A stretch of 64,000 nucleotides of DNA. It comes from Chitiniphilus shinanonensis DSM 23277 (lineage in GTDB: Bacteria; Pseudomonadota; Gammaproteobacteria; Burkholderiales; Chitinibacteraceae). The notes under the pieces are model-generated. The model was not told the origin of the DNA. It searched no databases and saw only the letters and a list, made by a program, of their open reading frames with translations. Location of the stretch: NCBI RefSeq assembly GCF_000374805.1, contig NZ_KB895341.1:62001-126000 (forward strand). The letters are read 5' to 3'. Position numbers and translations under genes: made by a program. The stretch's first letter is position 1. Every line of letters starts with the position of its first letter. Positions 10,485 to 19,830 of the stretch are shown piece by piece.

Positions 10485-10706
10485 GATTCCCCCCAGTTGG
10501 CTCATTTATTACGGCCGATATACGCAGCTTACACAGGGTGGTGAACATATCATCTGCCATCACGGCCACGCAAGGCAGAGCAAGGGCTCGACGCACGGTG
10601 TTGCGGATATGGCAAAGACCGCCAATTCAGCCCGTAAACTTCGCACCGCACCATACTTTTTCCGTCAAGTACGGCCAATCGGCAAATTACGCCGAATATC
10701 TGTTAA
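10485..10706. other. Intergenic region between gluQ and fimV
   Basis: About 220 bp without a supportable gene. It must carry the fimV promoter on the minus strand (a TTGACG near 10,666 is a candidate -35, with no convincing -10). It also carries the fimV ribosome binding site. No terminator with a U-run follows gluQ, so read-through from gluQ into fimV is possible. Confidence 0.4.
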
Positions 10707-11624
10707 TTAGCATTCGATATGACGTTGTGGCGGAACAGATTGCATACGCCAGTGCGCAAACGCCCAGTTCCAACATTCCGTCAGACCGCCTCGCGCCAGT
10801 TCCGCTGGCGGCGCCTGCCCCAGCAACCCCAGCACCCGGCAGAGCGATTCACCCGGCCGCTGCCGGTCCAACGGCGCCGCCAGCGTCTGCTTGCTGAGCT
10901 TTTCGCCCCGCTCGTTCACCAGTACCGGCACATGGGCATAACTCGGCTGCGGGTAGCCCAACAGGCGTTGCAGATGGATCTGCCTGGGCGTGGAATCCAG
11001 CAGGTCGGCGCCACGCACCACGGCATTGATGCCCTGCTCCGCGTCGTCGACCACCACGGCCAGTTGATAGGCGAACAACCCATCGCCGCGCCGCACCACG
11101 AAATCACCCACATCCGACTGCAGACGCTGACTGCACGCACCCTGCACTGCGTCATGGTAGACGATGGGCTCGTTGTCCACCCGCACGCGCCAGGCCCGTA
11201 ACGGGCGCCCTTTGGCCATGCCCGCGCGGCAGGTGCCGGGATAGACCGGCCCTTCGACACCGGCGTGGGCAATGGCGGCCACCTCTTTGCGCGAGCAGGT
11301 GCAGGGATAGACCGCCCCGGCTTCGATCAACCGGGCCAGCGCCGCTTCGTAGCGATCCAGCCGCGCGCTCTGCCAGACGACCTCGCCGTCCCACTCGAAC
11401 CCGTAATGCTCGAGCGCCGCCATGATCCGCTGCGCCGCGCCCGCCATCACCCGCGGTGGATCGAGGTCTTCGATACGCAGCAGCCACTCCCCGCCCCGCA
11501 CGCGCGCCTCCAGGTAGCTCGCCACGGCGGCCAGCAACGAACCGAGGTGCAGATCGCCGGTGGGGCTGGGCGCGAAGCGGCCCCGATAGCGGGGCGCGGG
11601 ATGCGAAGCGGAAGAAGCGGCCAC
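10707..11624 (-). CDS. gluQ: Glutamyl-Q tRNA(Asp) synthetase
   Basis: 305 aa, a truncated glutamyl-tRNA synthetase paralogue without the anticodon-binding domain. It glutamylates the queuosine base of tRNA(Asp). The class I HIGH-like signature is [13 protein letters not shown] and the KMSKS-like signature is EKLSKQ. The zinc site cysteines are in [10 protein letters not shown] and YPGTC. No ATG is available near the expected N-terminus, so I use the GTG that starts [15 protein letters not shown]; the open frame further upstream overlaps fdxA on the other strand and is not coding. Divergent from fdxA. Confidence 0.92.
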   Translation of the reverse strand: MAASSASHPAPRYRGRFAPSPTGDLHLGSLLAAVASYLEARVRGGEWLLRIEDLDPPRVMAGAAQRIMAALEHYGFEWDGEVVWQSARLDRYEAALARLIEAGAVYPCTCSRKEVAAIAHAGVEGPVYPGTCRAGMAKGRPLRAWRVRVDNEPIVYHDAVQGACSQRLQSDVGDFVVRRGDGLFAYQLAVVVDDAEQGINAVVRGADLLDSTPRQIHLQRLLGYPQPSYAHVPVLVNERGEKLSKQTLAAPLDRQRPGESLCRVLGLLGQAPPAELARGGLTECWNWAFAHWRMQSVPPQRHIEC

Positions 11625-11708
11625 GTTGTTGCTCTTGTCGCGACAGGCTTTGTTAAAATAGTGGGCTATTTTCCGGCATCCGCCCGTTTTCCTGAAAGGA
11701 TTTCCTTC

Positions 11709-12032
11709 ATGACCTACGTAGTCACCGACGCCTGTGTGAAGTGCAAGTACACCGATTGCGTGGATGTCTGTCCCGTCGATTGCTTCCACGAAGGCCCGAA
11801 CTTCCTGGTGATCGATCCGGACGAGTGCATCGACTGCACGCTGTGCGTGGCCGAGTGCCCGGTGGAGGCGATCTACGCGGAGGACGACGTGCCCGAGGAA
11901 ATGCAAAGCTATATCGCGCTCAACGCCGAGCTGGCCAAGGAATGGCCGACCATCGTCGAGAAGAAGGATCCGCTGGCCGATCACGAACAGTGGGCCGGCG
12001 TCGTCGGCAAGATCCACCTGGTCGAGCGCTGA
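11709..12032 (+). CDS. fdxA: Seven-iron ferredoxin FdxA
   Basis: 107 aa, the FdI/FdxA type with one [3Fe-4S] and one [4Fe-4S] cluster, carrying electrons in the cytoplasm. Cysteines at 9, 12, 17, 21, 25, 40, 43, 46 and 50 fit the two-cluster pattern, and the long C-terminal tail (after residue 60) is typical of FdxA. AAGGATTTCC precedes the ATG. A TAAAAT box lies about 55 bp upstream without a clear -35. Transcribed away from gluQ as a single gene and closed by a terminator 19 bp after the stop. Confidence 0.94.
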   Translation: MTYVVTDACVKCKYTDCVDVCPVDCFHEGPNFLVIDPDECIDCTLCVAECPVEAIYAEDDVPEEMQSYIALNAELAKEWPTIVEKKDPLADHEQWAGVVGKIHLVER

Positions 12033-12050
12033 GCCTGCCAAAGTTGCCCA

Positions 12051-12073
12051 CGGCCCGCCGAGCGGGCCGTTTT
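12051..12073 (+). terminator. Intrinsic terminator of fdxA
   Basis: A 7-bp GC stem (CGGCCCG and CGGGCCG, 5-base loop) followed by TTTT, directly after the fdxA stop. Confidence 0.85.
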
Positions 12074-12080
12074 CGTCAAG

Positions 12081-12190
12081 AGCGGCCAACAAAACCCTTC
12101 TGGCGACGTCGCGCGAACTTGCCGTACTCCTCGCACTGCCTGCGTTTCGCGCTCCTTGCCAGGACCGCTGCGCCGGGTTTTGTTAGCCGC
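12081..12190. repeat. Dispersed hairpin repeat, copy A
   Basis: 110-bp element whose ends are inverted repeats (AGCGGCCAACAAAACCC and GGGTTTTGTTAGCCGC). A second copy lies at 25,918-26,042 with the same ends and the same core (GCCAGGACCGCT, ACTTGCCGTAC, CTGCGTTT). Compared with copy B it lacks about 15 bp in the centre and shows scattered substitutions, some in the stem. Located between the fdxA terminator and the rpsF promoter. It encodes no protein that I can support. Confidence 0.85.
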
Positions 12191-12203
12191 CTCAAGCCCG
12201 TAC

Positions 12204-12233
12204 TTGAGACGGAACGCGGAAACGTTCTATACT
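12204..12233 (+). promoter_or_regulatory. Sigma-70 promoter of the rpsF operon
   Basis: TTGAGA at 12,204-12,209 and TATACT at 12,228-12,233 with an 18-bp spacer. It lies 67 bp upstream of rpsF and just after repeat copy A. Confidence 0.75.
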
Positions 12234-12249
12234 CGCGGGCTTACTTCCC

Positions 12250-12280
12250 TTGCCTGACCGGCGTCGCTGACGGCAGGCTG
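12250..12280 (+). ncRNA. Candidate S6:S18 ribosomal-protein leader
   Basis: A stem-loop in the rpsF 5' leader: GCCTG pairs with CAGGC at the base. An ACCG bulge then precedes a second short stem (GCGTC with GACG). The S6:S18 leader motif described in many bacteria is a hairpin with a conserved CCG in an internal loop that mimics the 16S rRNA site of the S6-S18 complex and allows feedback control of rpsF-rpsR. The position and the CCG fit; no alignment was made. Confidence 0.5.
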
Positions 12281-12299
12281 TAACCCACAAGGAGCATCC

Positions 12300-12671
12300 A
12301 TGCGACATTACGAGATCGTGTTCATCGTACACCCCGATCAAAGCGAGCAAGTGCCCGCGATGATCGATCGCTACAAGGCCATCATCACTGCCGGCAACGG
12401 CAGCGTGCATCGCCTGGAAGACTGGGGCCGCCGCCAACTGGCCTACCCGATCCAGAAGATCCACAAGGCCCACTACGTGCTGATGAACATCGAGATCGGC
12501 CAGGAAACCCTGGACGAACTCGAACACGCATTCAAGTTCAACGACGCGGTTCTGCGCCACCTCATCATCAAGATGGAACACGCTGTGACCGAGGCTTCCC
12601 CGATGATGAAGGAAGAGAAGTCCAAGTCGCTGACGTCCCCGGCCGGCCAGGAAGGCCAAGTCGCGGCCTAA
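12300..12671 (+). CDS. rpsF: 30S ribosomal protein S6
   Basis: 123 aa. The [17 protein letters not shown] start, [14 protein letters not shown] and the C-terminal [14 protein letters not shown] tail are typical of S6, which pairs with S18 in the platform of the small subunit. AAGGAG stands 5 bp before the ATG. First gene of the rpsF-priB-rpsR-rplI operon; priB starts on the base after its stop codon. Confidence 0.97.
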   Translation: MRHYEIVFIVHPDQSEQVPAMIDRYKAIITAGNGSVHRLEDWGRRQLAYPIQKIHKAHYVLMNIEIGQETLDELEHAFKFNDAVLRHLIIKMEHAVTEASPMMKEEKSKSLTSPAGQEGQVAA

Positions 12672-12977
12672 GTGCTGTCACGCAACCGAGTGCTTCTGGG
12701 CGGCACGCTGAGCGAATTGCCTGCCCTGCGTTACACCCCCGCCGGGGTTGCGATCCAGGAACTGGTCATCAGTCACGAATCGCAACAACAGGAAAACGGC
12801 GCGCAGCGCCGGGCTCAGGCGGCGGTCAAGGCCGTGGCGGTAGGACAGACGGGCATTGCCCTCAGTCGCCTGCCGCTGGGACAGACGCTGGTGGTGAAGG
12901 GTTTTCTCGCCGCGTCCAGCCAACGCTATCCGGATCGGCTCGTGTTGCATATCGACGAATACGAATTGTTGAATTGA
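12672..12977 (+). CDS. priB: Primosomal replication protein N (PriB)
   Basis: 101 aa. A small single-stranded-DNA-binding OB-fold protein of the PriA-PriB replication restart system. Start is GTG immediately after the rpsF stop (TAAGTG), so it depends on translational coupling. Family features: [29 protein letters not shown] at the N-terminus is the SSB-like first strand set, and [18 protein letters not shown] near the end. Position between rpsF and rpsR is the classic one in beta- and gammaproteobacteria. Confidence 0.93.
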   Translation: MLSRNRVLLGGTLSELPALRYTPAGVAIQELVISHESQQQENGAQRRAQAAVKAVAVGQTGIALSRLPLGQTLVVKGFLAASSQRYPDRLVLHIDEYELLN

Positions 12978-12987
12978 GGTAAACACC

Positions 12988-13215
12988 ATGTCTCGCAATC
13001 TCTTCAAGCGGAAAAAGTTCTGCCGCTTCACCGCCGAAGGCATCAAGGAAATCGACTACAAGGACATCGGTATCCTGAAGGATTTCATCGCCGAAAACGG
13101 CAAGATCATCCCGGCCCGCATCACCGGCACCAAGGCCCGTTACCAGCGTCAGCTGTCGGCCGCCATCAAGCGCGCCCGTTTCCTGGCCCTGCTGCCGTAT
13201 ACCGACCTGCACTGA
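12988..13215 (+). CDS. rpsR: 30S ribosomal protein S18
   Basis: 75 aa. [18 protein letters not shown] and [20 protein letters not shown] are the S18 core; S18 binds S6 and 16S rRNA in the platform. TTGAGGTAAACACC precedes the ATG. Only 10 bp after priB and 18 bp before rplI. Confidence 0.97.
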   Translation: MSRNLFKRKKFCRFTAEGIKEIDYKDIGILKDFIAENGKIIPARITGTKARYQRQLSAAIKRARFLALLPYTDLH

Positions 13216-13233
13216 TCCGGGGAGAACAACACC

Positions 13234-13683
13234 ATGCAAATCATTCTGCTCGAGAAAGTTGCCAACCTGGGTTCCCTGGGCGATGTGGTCAAGGTGAAGG
13301 ACGGCTTCGCCCGTAACTTCCTGATCCCGCAAGGCAAGGCCAAGCGCGCCAATGAAGCCAACCTGAAGGAATTCGAAGCCCGCCGCGCCGAGCTGGAAGC
13401 CCGTCAGGCCGATATCCTGACCGCTGCCCAGGCCCGCGCCGAAAAGCTGCAGGACGCTTCGATCACCATCGCGCAAAAGGCTGGCGTGGATGGCCGCCTG
13501 TTCGGTTCGGTGACCACCTCCGACATCGCCGACGCCGTGACCGCTTCGGGCGTGGCCGTGAAGAAGTTCGAAGTCCGCCTGCCGGAAGGCCCGCTGAAGG
13601 CCATCGGCGAATACAACGTCACCCTGTCGCTGCACCACGACGTCAATGTCGAAGTGCGCGTGGTGGTCGTTGGCGAAGCCTGA
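13234..13683 (+). CDS. rplI: 50S ribosomal protein L9
   Basis: 149 aa. The N-terminal rRNA-binding domain ([19 protein letters not shown], then [13 protein letters not shown]), the connecting helix rich in Ala and Glu, and the C-terminal domain with [17 protein letters not shown] are complete. Ribosome binding site GGGGAGAACAACACC. Last gene of the operon, closed by a strong terminator. Confidence 0.97.
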   Translation: MQIILLEKVANLGSLGDVVKVKDGFARNFLIPQGKAKRANEANLKEFEARRAELEARQADILTAAQARAEKLQDASITIAQKAGVDGRLFGSVTTSDIADAVTASGVAVKKFEVRLPEGPLKAIGEYNVTLSLHHDVNVEVRVVVVGEA

Positions 13684-13707
13684 TCCAGGGTTTTGCTCGC
13701 AACACCG

Positions 13708-13740
13708 AACGGAGGAGTCGTAAGACTCCTCCGTTTTTTT
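13708..13740 (+). terminator. Intrinsic terminator of the rpsF-rplI operon
   Basis: A 12-bp stem (AACGGAGGAGTC with GACTCCTCCGTT), GTAA loop and a run of seven T, 25 bp after the rplI stop. Confidence 0.92.
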
Positions 13741-13772
13741 GTGGCCTTGTTCGGCAGAACGCCTGCTCGCCC

Positions 13773-13778
13773 TATAAT
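13773..13778 (+). promoter_or_regulatory. -10 box upstream of the diguanylate cyclase gene
   Basis: A perfect TATAAT, 61 bp before the ATG and just after the rplI terminator. The best -35 (TTGTTC at 13,747) has a 20-bp spacer, so only the -10 is convincing. Confidence 0.5.
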
Positions 13779-13838
13779 TGCAAGCTTGGGCGAACCGATC
13801 GCCGGTTCCTCGCCGCAAAAAACGACTGTCCACCCGCG

Positions 13839-15599
13839 ATGCCACCATTGAGCAATCCAACCGAGATCGCCCGCGAGACGCTGAAGCAGCTCGCGGTGCG
13901 GCGCATGGTCCCGACCCCCGATCACTACGAAGAGATCTACCACACCATCGCCGGCACGCCGGAAGTGGAGCGGCAGCACCCGCTGCTGCCCATGCTGGAG
14001 AAGATGTTGCTCGCCCTGCCCCGCCAGACCCCGGAATTGCGGCGGAGCCAGGAGACCTTGCGCGATGCCAGCCGCGAAGGTCAGTGGGACAAAGTGCCGG
14101 ACGCCCTGGTCCGCGCGCTGCAACAGCAGAACGGCCAGGCACACCTGGCGCGCGGCTGGGCAGACCTGATCCGCGAGCTGATCCGGCAATGGGACGCGCG
14201 CGGCGGCGGCTATACGCTTGGGCAGAAACGCGAGTCGTTGCAACGGGTGTTGATCAACTTCGGCAACAACAGCGAGGAGCTGAACAGCAAGCTGGACGGT
14301 CTGGTCCGCGCCTGGAGCGAATCCACGCCCGACAGCAGTTTCTCCGAAGCGCTGGGCGGGCCACCGCCGGATGCCGCCGGCGCGATTCCCGAAGGCAGCC
14401 TCGCCTGGAGCGACTGGCGCGATGCGCTGAGCGGCGCACTGGAACTCGGCGTCGCCGGCCGGCTGACCGCCTACCCCGATCTGGCGGCGGAGACGCTGGC
14501 GCTGGTCACCGAAGCACGCGCTGTCGCCAGCGAGGCCGACCTGCAACTGCTGCTGCCCCGCCTCAAGAAGTTCTGGCTGCGCCTGGAACTGGCCAACGAC
14601 CAGGAGCAGCGCCTGTGCGACGGCCTGCTCAACCTGCTGCGCCTGCTGGCCGACAACATGGGCGAGCTGGTGGTCGAGGACGACTGGCTGCATGGCCAGA
14701 TCGCCGTGTTGCAGCACATCATGGCGCGCCCGCTGGACATGAACCTGATCTACGACGCCGAGATCGGGCTGAAAGAGGTGATCTACAAGCAGAGCCTGCT
14801 CAAGCAGAACCTGCTGGAGGCGCAAAGCGCCATCAAGAACATGATCGCCACCTTCGTCGACCGCCTGGGCTTTCTGTCCGACTCCACCAGCCAGTACCAC
14901 AACCGCATCAGCGGCTACGCCGACCAGATCCAGCAGGCCAAGGACATCTCCAGCCTGCGCACGGTGATGGAACATCTGGTGCAGGACACCCGTTCGATGC
15001 AACTGGACGTGCAGCGCAGCCGCGACGAATTGCTGCTGGCGCGACGGCAGGCCGAGCAATCGGACGCGCGCGCCAAGGAACTGGAACAGGAGCTGCGCAA
15101 GATCAGCGAACAGGTTCGCGCCGACCAGTTGACCGGTGCACTGAACCGCCGCGGCCTGGAGGAAAGCTTCGAGGTCGAGGCCGCGCGGGTCGAGCGCACC
15201 GGCGCGCCCCTGGCGGTGGCCCTGCTGGACCTGGACAACTTCAAGCAGCTCAACGACATGCAGGGGCACGCCGCCGGCGACCGCGCGCTGGTCCACCTGG
15301 TGCGCGTCATTTCCGACCTGCTTCGCCCCACCGACGTCGTGGCGCGCTACGGTGGCGAGGAATTCGTGCTGCTGCTGCCCGACACCGACCTGGACGCGGC
15401 GGTGCAGGTACTGCAACGGCTGCAACGCGAGCTGACGCGACGCTTCTTCCTGCACGAGAACCGCAAGCTGCTGATCACTTTCAGTGCCGGCGTGACGCTG
15501 GCGCAGCCCGGCGAGGATCGCTTCAAGGTCATCGGCCGCGCCGACGATGCGATGTACCGCGCCAAGCAGGCGGGCAAGAACAGGGTGGAAGTGTCCTGA
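13839..15599 (+). CDS. Diguanylate cyclase (GGDEF domain)
   Basis: 586 aa, soluble (no membrane helix, no signal peptide). It makes cyclic di-GMP from two GTP. The C-terminal GGDEF domain begins near residue 428 (DQLTGALNRRGLEE). The active-site signature GGEEF is at 505-509, and the product-inhibition site RxxD (RPTD, 496-499) sits exactly five residues before it, so both catalysis and feedback look intact. The first 420 residues are helical, with a coiled coil just before the GGDEF domain (ELEQELRKISEQV), and carry no sensor domain I can name. No EAL domain. Single gene between two terminators; a role in the motility/pili switch is inference. Confidence 0.93.
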   Translation: MPPLSNPTEIARETLKQLAVRRMVPTPDHYEEIYHTIAGTPEVERQHPLLPMLEKMLLALPRQTPELRRSQETLRDASREGQWDKVPDALVRALQQQNGQAHLARGWADLIRELIRQWDARGGGYTLGQKRESLQRVLINFGNNSEELNSKLDGLVRAWSESTPDSSFSEALGGPPPDAAGAIPEGSLAWSDWRDALSGALELGVAGRLTAYPDLAAETLALVTEARAVASEADLQLLLPRLKKFWLRLELANDQEQRLCDGLLNLLRLLADNMGELVVEDDWLHGQIAVLQHIMARPLDMNLIYDAEIGLKEVIYKQSLLKQNLLEAQSAIKNMIATFVDRLGFLSDSTSQYHNRISGYADQIQQAKDISSLRTVMEHLVQDTRSMQLDVQRSRDELLLARRQAEQSDARAKELEQELRKISEQVRADQLTGALNRRGLEESFEVEAARVERTGAPLAVALLDLDNFKQLNDMQGHAAGDRALVHLVRVISDLLRPTDVVARYGGEEFVLLLPDTDLDAAVQVLQRLQRELTRRFFLHENRKLLITFSAGVTLAQPGEDRFKVIGRADDAMYRAKQAGKNRVEVS

Positions 15600-15611
15600 G
15601 CGCTGCGATCG

Positions 15612-15642
15612 AAAAAAGCCGGACATGAAGTCCGGCTTTTTT
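15612..15642. terminator. Bidirectional terminator between the diguanylate cyclase gene and rfaE1
   Basis: A stem of AAAAAAGCCGGAC with GTCCGGCTTTTTT and a five-base loop between convergent genes; it gives a T-run on both strands and serves both ends. Confidence 0.92.
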
Positions 15643-15657
15643 GTGGGCGCGCGCCTG

Positions 15658-16611
15658 TCAGGCGAACAGTTCTTCGGGATGCACCACCGCCGTCCCCAGC
15701 TTGCCGACCACGATGCCGGCGGCGCGGTTCGACCATTCCATCGCCGTGGGTAGCGGCAGCCCGGCGGCCAGCATCAGACCCAGCGTACCGATCACCGTAT
15801 CGCCAGCGCCGGACACGTCGTACACCTCGCGTGCCACGGTCGGGATGTGATGGACCGCGTCGGCGCCGAACAGGCTCATGCCCTCCTCGCTGCGCGTCAC
15901 CAACAGCGCGTCGAGCTGCAACTGCGCGCGCAAGGCCTGCGCGCGCCGGTCGAAATCGGCATCATCCCGCCATTGTCCCGCCACCTGCTTGAACTCGGCG
16001 CGGTTCGGCGTCAGCAAGGTGGCGCCGCGATAGTGGCCATAATCGTCGCCCTTGGGGTCGACCAGCACCGGCTTGCCGGCGGCGCGCGCAGCCTCGATCA
16101 TCGCCTCGACGTGCTTCAGGCCGCCCTTGCCGTAGTCCGACAGGATGACCACGTCGGTGGTGGCGAGCTGCCGGCGAAATTCGTCCAGCTTGCTGATCAG
16201 CACTTCGTGGCTGGGCATCTCCTCGAAATCGATGCGCAGCAACTGCTGTTGCTTGGCCAGCACCCGCAGCTTCACCGTGGTGGCGATCTGCGGGTCGCGG
16301 TGCAGGTAGGTGGTCACGCCGTTGTCGCGCAGCAGCCGCTCCAGGCTGGCGGCGGGTTCGTCGTCGCCCACCACCGCCAGCAGGGTGGCCTGCCCACCCA
16401 GCGCGGCGATGTTGCGTGCGACGTTGGCCGCGCCGCCGGCACGCTCTTCGCTGCGGCGGATGCGCGCCACCGGCACCGGGGCTTCCGGCGAGATGCGCTC
16501 CACGTCGCCGAACCAGTAGCGGTCCAGCATCACGTCGCCCACCACCAGCACCCGGGCGCCGGCGATGGCCTGTTGCAATTGCGCGATGTCAGCGCCGTCC
16601 AATGGCGTCAT
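15658..16611 (-). CDS. rfaE1: D-glycero-beta-D-manno-heptose-7-phosphate kinase (RfaE1/HldA)
   Basis: 317 aa, PfkB/ribokinase family. It phosphorylates heptose 7-phosphate at C1 for ADP-heptose and LPS inner core. [21 protein letters not shown] and [16 protein letters not shown] mark the HldE N-terminal kinase. The catalytic segment [11 protein letters not shown] (Asp of GAGD) is near residue 270. The adenylyltransferase half found in fused HldE is absent, so a separate rfaE2 must exist elsewhere. The start overlaps the 3' end of ugd by 23 bp. Confidence 0.94.
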   Translation of the reverse strand: MTPLDGADIAQLQQAIAGARVLVVGDVMLDRYWFGDVERISPEAPVPVARIRRSEERAGGAANVARNIAALGGQATLLAVVGDDEPAASLERLLRDNGVTTYLHRDPQIATTVKLRVLAKQQQLLRIDFEEMPSHEVLISKLDEFRRQLATTDVVILSDYGKGGLKHVEAMIEAARAAGKPVLVDPKGDDYGHYRGATLLTPNRAEFKQVAGQWRDDADFDRRAQALRAQLQLDALLVTRSEEGMSLFGADAVHHIPTVAREVYDVSGAGDTVIGTLGLMLAAGLPLPTAMEWSNRAAGIVVGKLGTAVVHPEELFA

Positions 16612-17905
16612 AGTCGAATCCGTATGCCTTGACCGTTTGCGGGTCGAACAGGTTGCGCCCGTCGATGATGACCGGCTGTTTCAACAGGGCTTTGACGCGC
16701 TCGAAATCGGGTGCCTGGAATTCCTTCCATTCGGTCACCACCAGCAGCGCGTCGGCGCCATCGAGCGCGCCCATCGGGCTGGTTGCGTAGTCGATGCGCT
16801 CGCCCAGGATGCGGCGCGCTTCCTTGGCGGCCACCGGGTCGAACGCGCAGACCGTGGCACCGCGCTTGAGCAGTTCGTCGATGATCACCAGGCTGGGCGC
16901 TTCGCGCATGTCGTCGGTGCGCGGCTTGAACGCCAGGCCCCACAGTGCGAAACGCTTGCCGGCCAGTTGCTCGCCGAAACGCGCCACCACCTTCCGCACC
17001 AGGCGCAGCTTCTGCGCGTCGTTGGCTTCTTCCACCGCGGTGAGCACGCGCAGGTCCATGCCGTTCTCCTGGGCGGAGCGGCACAGCGCCTTCACGTCCT
17101 TGGGGAAGCACGAGCCACCGTAGCCGACGCCTGGGTAGAGGAAGCTGTAGCCGATGCGCGGATCGGAGCCGATGCCACGCCGCACCAGCTCGATGTCGGC
17201 GCCCAGCACCTCGGCCAGATTGGCCAGTTCGTTCATGAACGAGATCCGCGTGGCCAGCATGGCATTGGCCGCGTACTTGGTCAGTTCCGCCGAGCGCACA
17301 TCCATCACCAGGGTACGGTCGTGGTTGCGCTGGAACGGCTGGTAGATGCTGCGCATGATGTGGATGGCGCGCTCGTCGTCGGCGCCGACCACGATGCGAT
17401 CCGGCTTCATGAAATCCTCGACCGCCGCCCCTTCCTTGAGGAATTCGGGATTGGACACCACGCTGAACGGCAGCGCGACGCCGCGCTCGCGCAGGCTGTC
17501 GTCGATGGCGCCCCGAACCTTGTCGGCGGTGCCGACCGGCACCGTGGATTTGTCCACCACCACCTTGTAATCGGTCATGTGGCGCGCGATGTTGCGCGCG
17601 GCCGCCAGCACGTATTGCAGGTCGGCGGAGCCGTCCTCGTCCGGCGGCGTGCCCACGGCGATGAACTGCACCGTGCCGTGCGCCACCGATTCGGCGATGT
17701 CAGTGGTGAAGCGCAGGCGGCCGGCGGCGGCGTTGCGCTGCACGATCTCTTCCAGCCCCGGCTCGTAGATGGGGATCTCGCCGCGTTGCAGCATCTCGAT
17801 CTTGCGCGGGTCCAGGTCCAGACAGAGCACGTCGTTGCCGTGCTCCGACAGGCAGGCGCCGGTGACGAGGCCGACGTAGCCCGATCCGATGACGGTGATT
17901 TTCAT
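16589..17905 (-). CDS. ugd: UDP-glucose 6-dehydrogenase
   Basis: 438 aa. Oxidises UDP-glucose to UDP-glucuronate with two NAD+. The N-terminal Rossmann motif is [17 protein letters not shown]. The catalytic Cys is in [17 protein letters not shown] (about residue 263), and the C-terminal domain ends with [14 protein letters not shown]. Its substrate would come from the galU product at 55.7 kb. It overlaps pyrF by 4 bp and rfaE1 by 23 bp, so the three genes are coupled; a supply role for cell-surface sugars is the common theme with rfaE1. Confidence 0.96.
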   Translation of the reverse strand: MKITVIGSGYVGLVTGACLSEHGNDVLCLDLDPRKIEMLQRGEIPIYEPGLEEIVQRNAAAGRLRFTTDIAESVAHGTVQFIAVGTPPDEDGSADLQYVLAAARNIARHMTDYKVVVDKSTVPVGTADKVRGAIDDSLRERGVALPFSVVSNPEFLKEGAAVEDFMKPDRIVVGADDERAIHIMRSIYQPFQRNHDRTLVMDVRSAELTKYAANAMLATRISFMNELANLAEVLGADIELVRRGIGSDPRIGYSFLYPGVGYGGSCFPKDVKALCRSAQENGMDLRVLTAVEEANDAQKLRLVRKVVARFGEQLAGKRFALWGLAFKPRTDDMREAPSLVIIDELLKRGATVCAFDPVAAKEARRILGERIDYATSPMGALDGADALLVVTEWKEFQAPDFERVKALLKQPVIIDGRNLFDPQTVKAYGFDYDAIGRR

Positions 17906-18606
17906 GCGGTAACCTCGATGGATTGGCGAATCCTTTGCAGCGTGGCGACCGGATCGTCGCTACGGGTGATGGGGCGGCCGATCACCAGGTAGTCGGCGCC
18001 GGCGGCGACGGCAGCCTGCGGCGTCATCACGCGCGATTGGTCGTCCAGGCTGGCGTCGGCCGGGCGGATGCCGGGCGTGACCAGCTTGAAGTCCTGGCCG
18101 CAGGCGGCCTTGAGCATGGCGGCTTCCTGCGCCGAGCACACCACGCCGTCCAGCCCGCAATCGCGGGTCAGGCGCGCCAAGCGCTCCACCTGGACCTCGG
18201 GCGCGGGCAGGCCGATCTCCGCCAACTGGGCGGCGTCCATGCTGGTGAGCACGGTGACGGCGATCAACAATGGGCGCTGCGGCAGCGCTTCGAGCGCCTC
18301 GCGAGTGGTCTCCATCATCTTGCGCCCGCCCGAGGCGTGCACGTTGACCATCCACACCCCGAGCCCGGCGGCCACCTTGCACGCCTGGGCGACGGTGTTG
18401 GGGATGTCGTGGAATTTCAGGTCGAGGAAGACATCGAAGCCGCGCGCCACCAGGCGCTCCACCAGTTGCGGGCCGGCGGCGGTGAAGAGCTCCTTGCCGA
18501 CCTTGAGCCGGCACAGCGCCGGCGACACGCGCTCGGCGAAAGCCAGCGCACCGGCGGCGTCCGGGTAATCCAGCGCAACGACGATGCGCGAATCCGATAC
18601 GGTCAT
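17902..18606 (-). CDS. pyrF: Orotidine 5'-phosphate decarboxylase
   Basis: 234 aa, last step of UMP synthesis. The catalytic Asp-Lys-x-x-Asp set is in [13 protein letters not shown] (about residues 60-72). The C-terminal [20 protein letters not shown] is the phosphate-binding loop of the class. 24 bp after lapB, as in many proteobacteria (lapA-lapB-pyrF). Confidence 0.96.
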   Translation of the reverse strand: MTVSDSRIVVALDYPDAAGALAFAERVSPALCRLKVGKELFTAAGPQLVERLVARGFDVFLDLKFHDIPNTVAQACKVAAGLGVWMVNVHASGGRKMMETTREALEALPQRPLLIAVTVLTSMDAAQLAEIGLPAPEVQVERLARLTRDCGLDGVVCSAQEAAMLKAACGQDFKLVTPGIRPADASLDDQSRVMTPQAAVAAGADYLVIGRPITRSDDPVATLQRIRQSIEVTA

Positions 18607-18630
18607 GGGTGTGTTACTCGGAAAAGAAAA

Positions 18631-19806
18631 TCAGGCGGCACCGCGATTCTTCCGGCCACGTACCGGGGGATAGGTCTCCCATTCGGAACAGGCCGGGCAG
18701 TGCCAGAAGTATTGGCGGGCCTTGAAGCCGCAGGTGCTGCAGTAGTAGAGCGTCTGCTCGCGGGTGGCCTCGGTCAGCAGCTTGCCGATGATCTCCAGCT
18801 CGTACTTCTGGTCATCGGGCGCCACCAGCAGGTGGGCTTCCAGCACCTTGCGCAGGCCGGGCATGGTGGGATGCGCCTTGAGCTGCTCGCGCACGAACTC
18901 GTAGGCGGTATCCAGGCCGCGCTGCGCCATCAGGCGCTCGTAGATCAGGTCGAGCACGTCCAGTTCGGGATACTGCTGGAGCATGCGCATCAGCAACTGG
19001 GTGCCCTCGTCGCCTCGGCCCAGCGCGTCGTAGGCGGCCAGCAACTTGCGGGCGACCAGGGCCATCGCCAGCACGTCCTGGCTTTCGATCTCCAGCCAGC
19101 TGCGGATCGCCTGCTCGACGTCGCCGGCGGCCTGCTCGATCTCGCCCTTGAGCAGCTTGGCGCGGGCGCACTGGCGGTTCTCCGCCAGCGCGGCCTCCAG
19201 GTGCTGCAAGGCGAGATCCGGCTGCGAGCGCACGAACGCCTGCTCGGCCAGTTCGCAATGGAATTGCGCGATCTCGTGCTGGTAGCTGTGGCTTTCGTCG
19301 CGCATGTGTTGCGCGATGTCGATGGCCTTCTGCCAATCCTTTTCCTGCTGGTACACCGCCAGCAGTTCGCTGCGCGCCTGCCGTGCGTATTCGGTGTGCT
19401 GCAACTCGGTGAGCAGCGCCTCGGCGCGATCGAACAGCCCGGCCTTGAGGAAATCCTTGGCCAGTTCGAACTGGGCCGACTGCTTCTGGGTATCGGTCAG
19501 GTCGCGCCGGGCCAGCAGCTTCTGGTGCATGCGGATGGCGCGCTCCAGCTCGCCGCGGCGGCGGAACAAGTGGCCGAGCGTGAATTGCAGGTCGATGGTT
19601 TCGGCGTGGTGGCGCGCGATGTCGACATAGACATCGACCGCCTGGTTGGTCTGCCCGTTGAGCAGGAAGTTGAGGCCCTTGAAATAGGCGGCCGGCAGCG
19701 AACGGGTTTCGGACAGCACGTGCTTGATGTCGATGCGCGCGGCCAGCCAGCCCAGGCCGAAGAACACGGGCAGTGCGATCAGCCACCAATAGGGAAAATC
19801 GGACAT
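18631..19806 (-). CDS. lapB: LPS assembly protein LapB (YciM)
   Basis: 391 aa. An N-terminal membrane anchor (PYWWLIALPVFFGLGWLAAR) is followed by TPR-like helical pairs over residues 45-340. A C-terminal rubredoxin-type zinc ribbon has CxxC at YYCSTCGFK and HCPACSEW. In E. coli LapB brings LpxC to the FtsH protease and so balances LPS and phospholipid synthesis. The family-specific DIKHVLSETRSLPAAYFKGLNFLLN stretch spans the start of the TPR part. 24 bp after lapA. Confidence 0.95.
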   Translation of the reverse strand: MSDFPYWWLIALPVFFGLGWLAARIDIKHVLSETRSLPAAYFKGLNFLLNGQTNQAVDVYVDIARHHAETIDLQFTLGHLFRRRGELERAIRMHQKLLARRDLTDTQKQSAQFELAKDFLKAGLFDRAEALLTELQHTEYARQARSELLAVYQQEKDWQKAIDIAQHMRDESHSYQHEIAQFHCELAEQAFVRSQPDLALQHLEAALAENRQCARAKLLKGEIEQAAGDVEQAIRSWLEIESQDVLAMALVARKLLAAYDALGRGDEGTQLLMRMLQQYPELDVLDLIYERLMAQRGLDTAYEFVREQLKAHPTMPGLRKVLEAHLLVAPDDQKYELEIIGKLLTEATREQTLYYCSTCGFKARQYFWHCPACSEWETYPPVRGRKNRGAA

Positions 19807-19830
19807 GGTCGGGGTTCGGGTTCGGCGCGC

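Noticed and set aside
12081-12190. Integron attC sites (TAACAA...TTGTTA ends) for the two hairpin repeats
   Set aside because: The ends do not satisfy RYYYAAC and GTTRRRY, the two copies do not flank a cassette, and no integrase gene is present.
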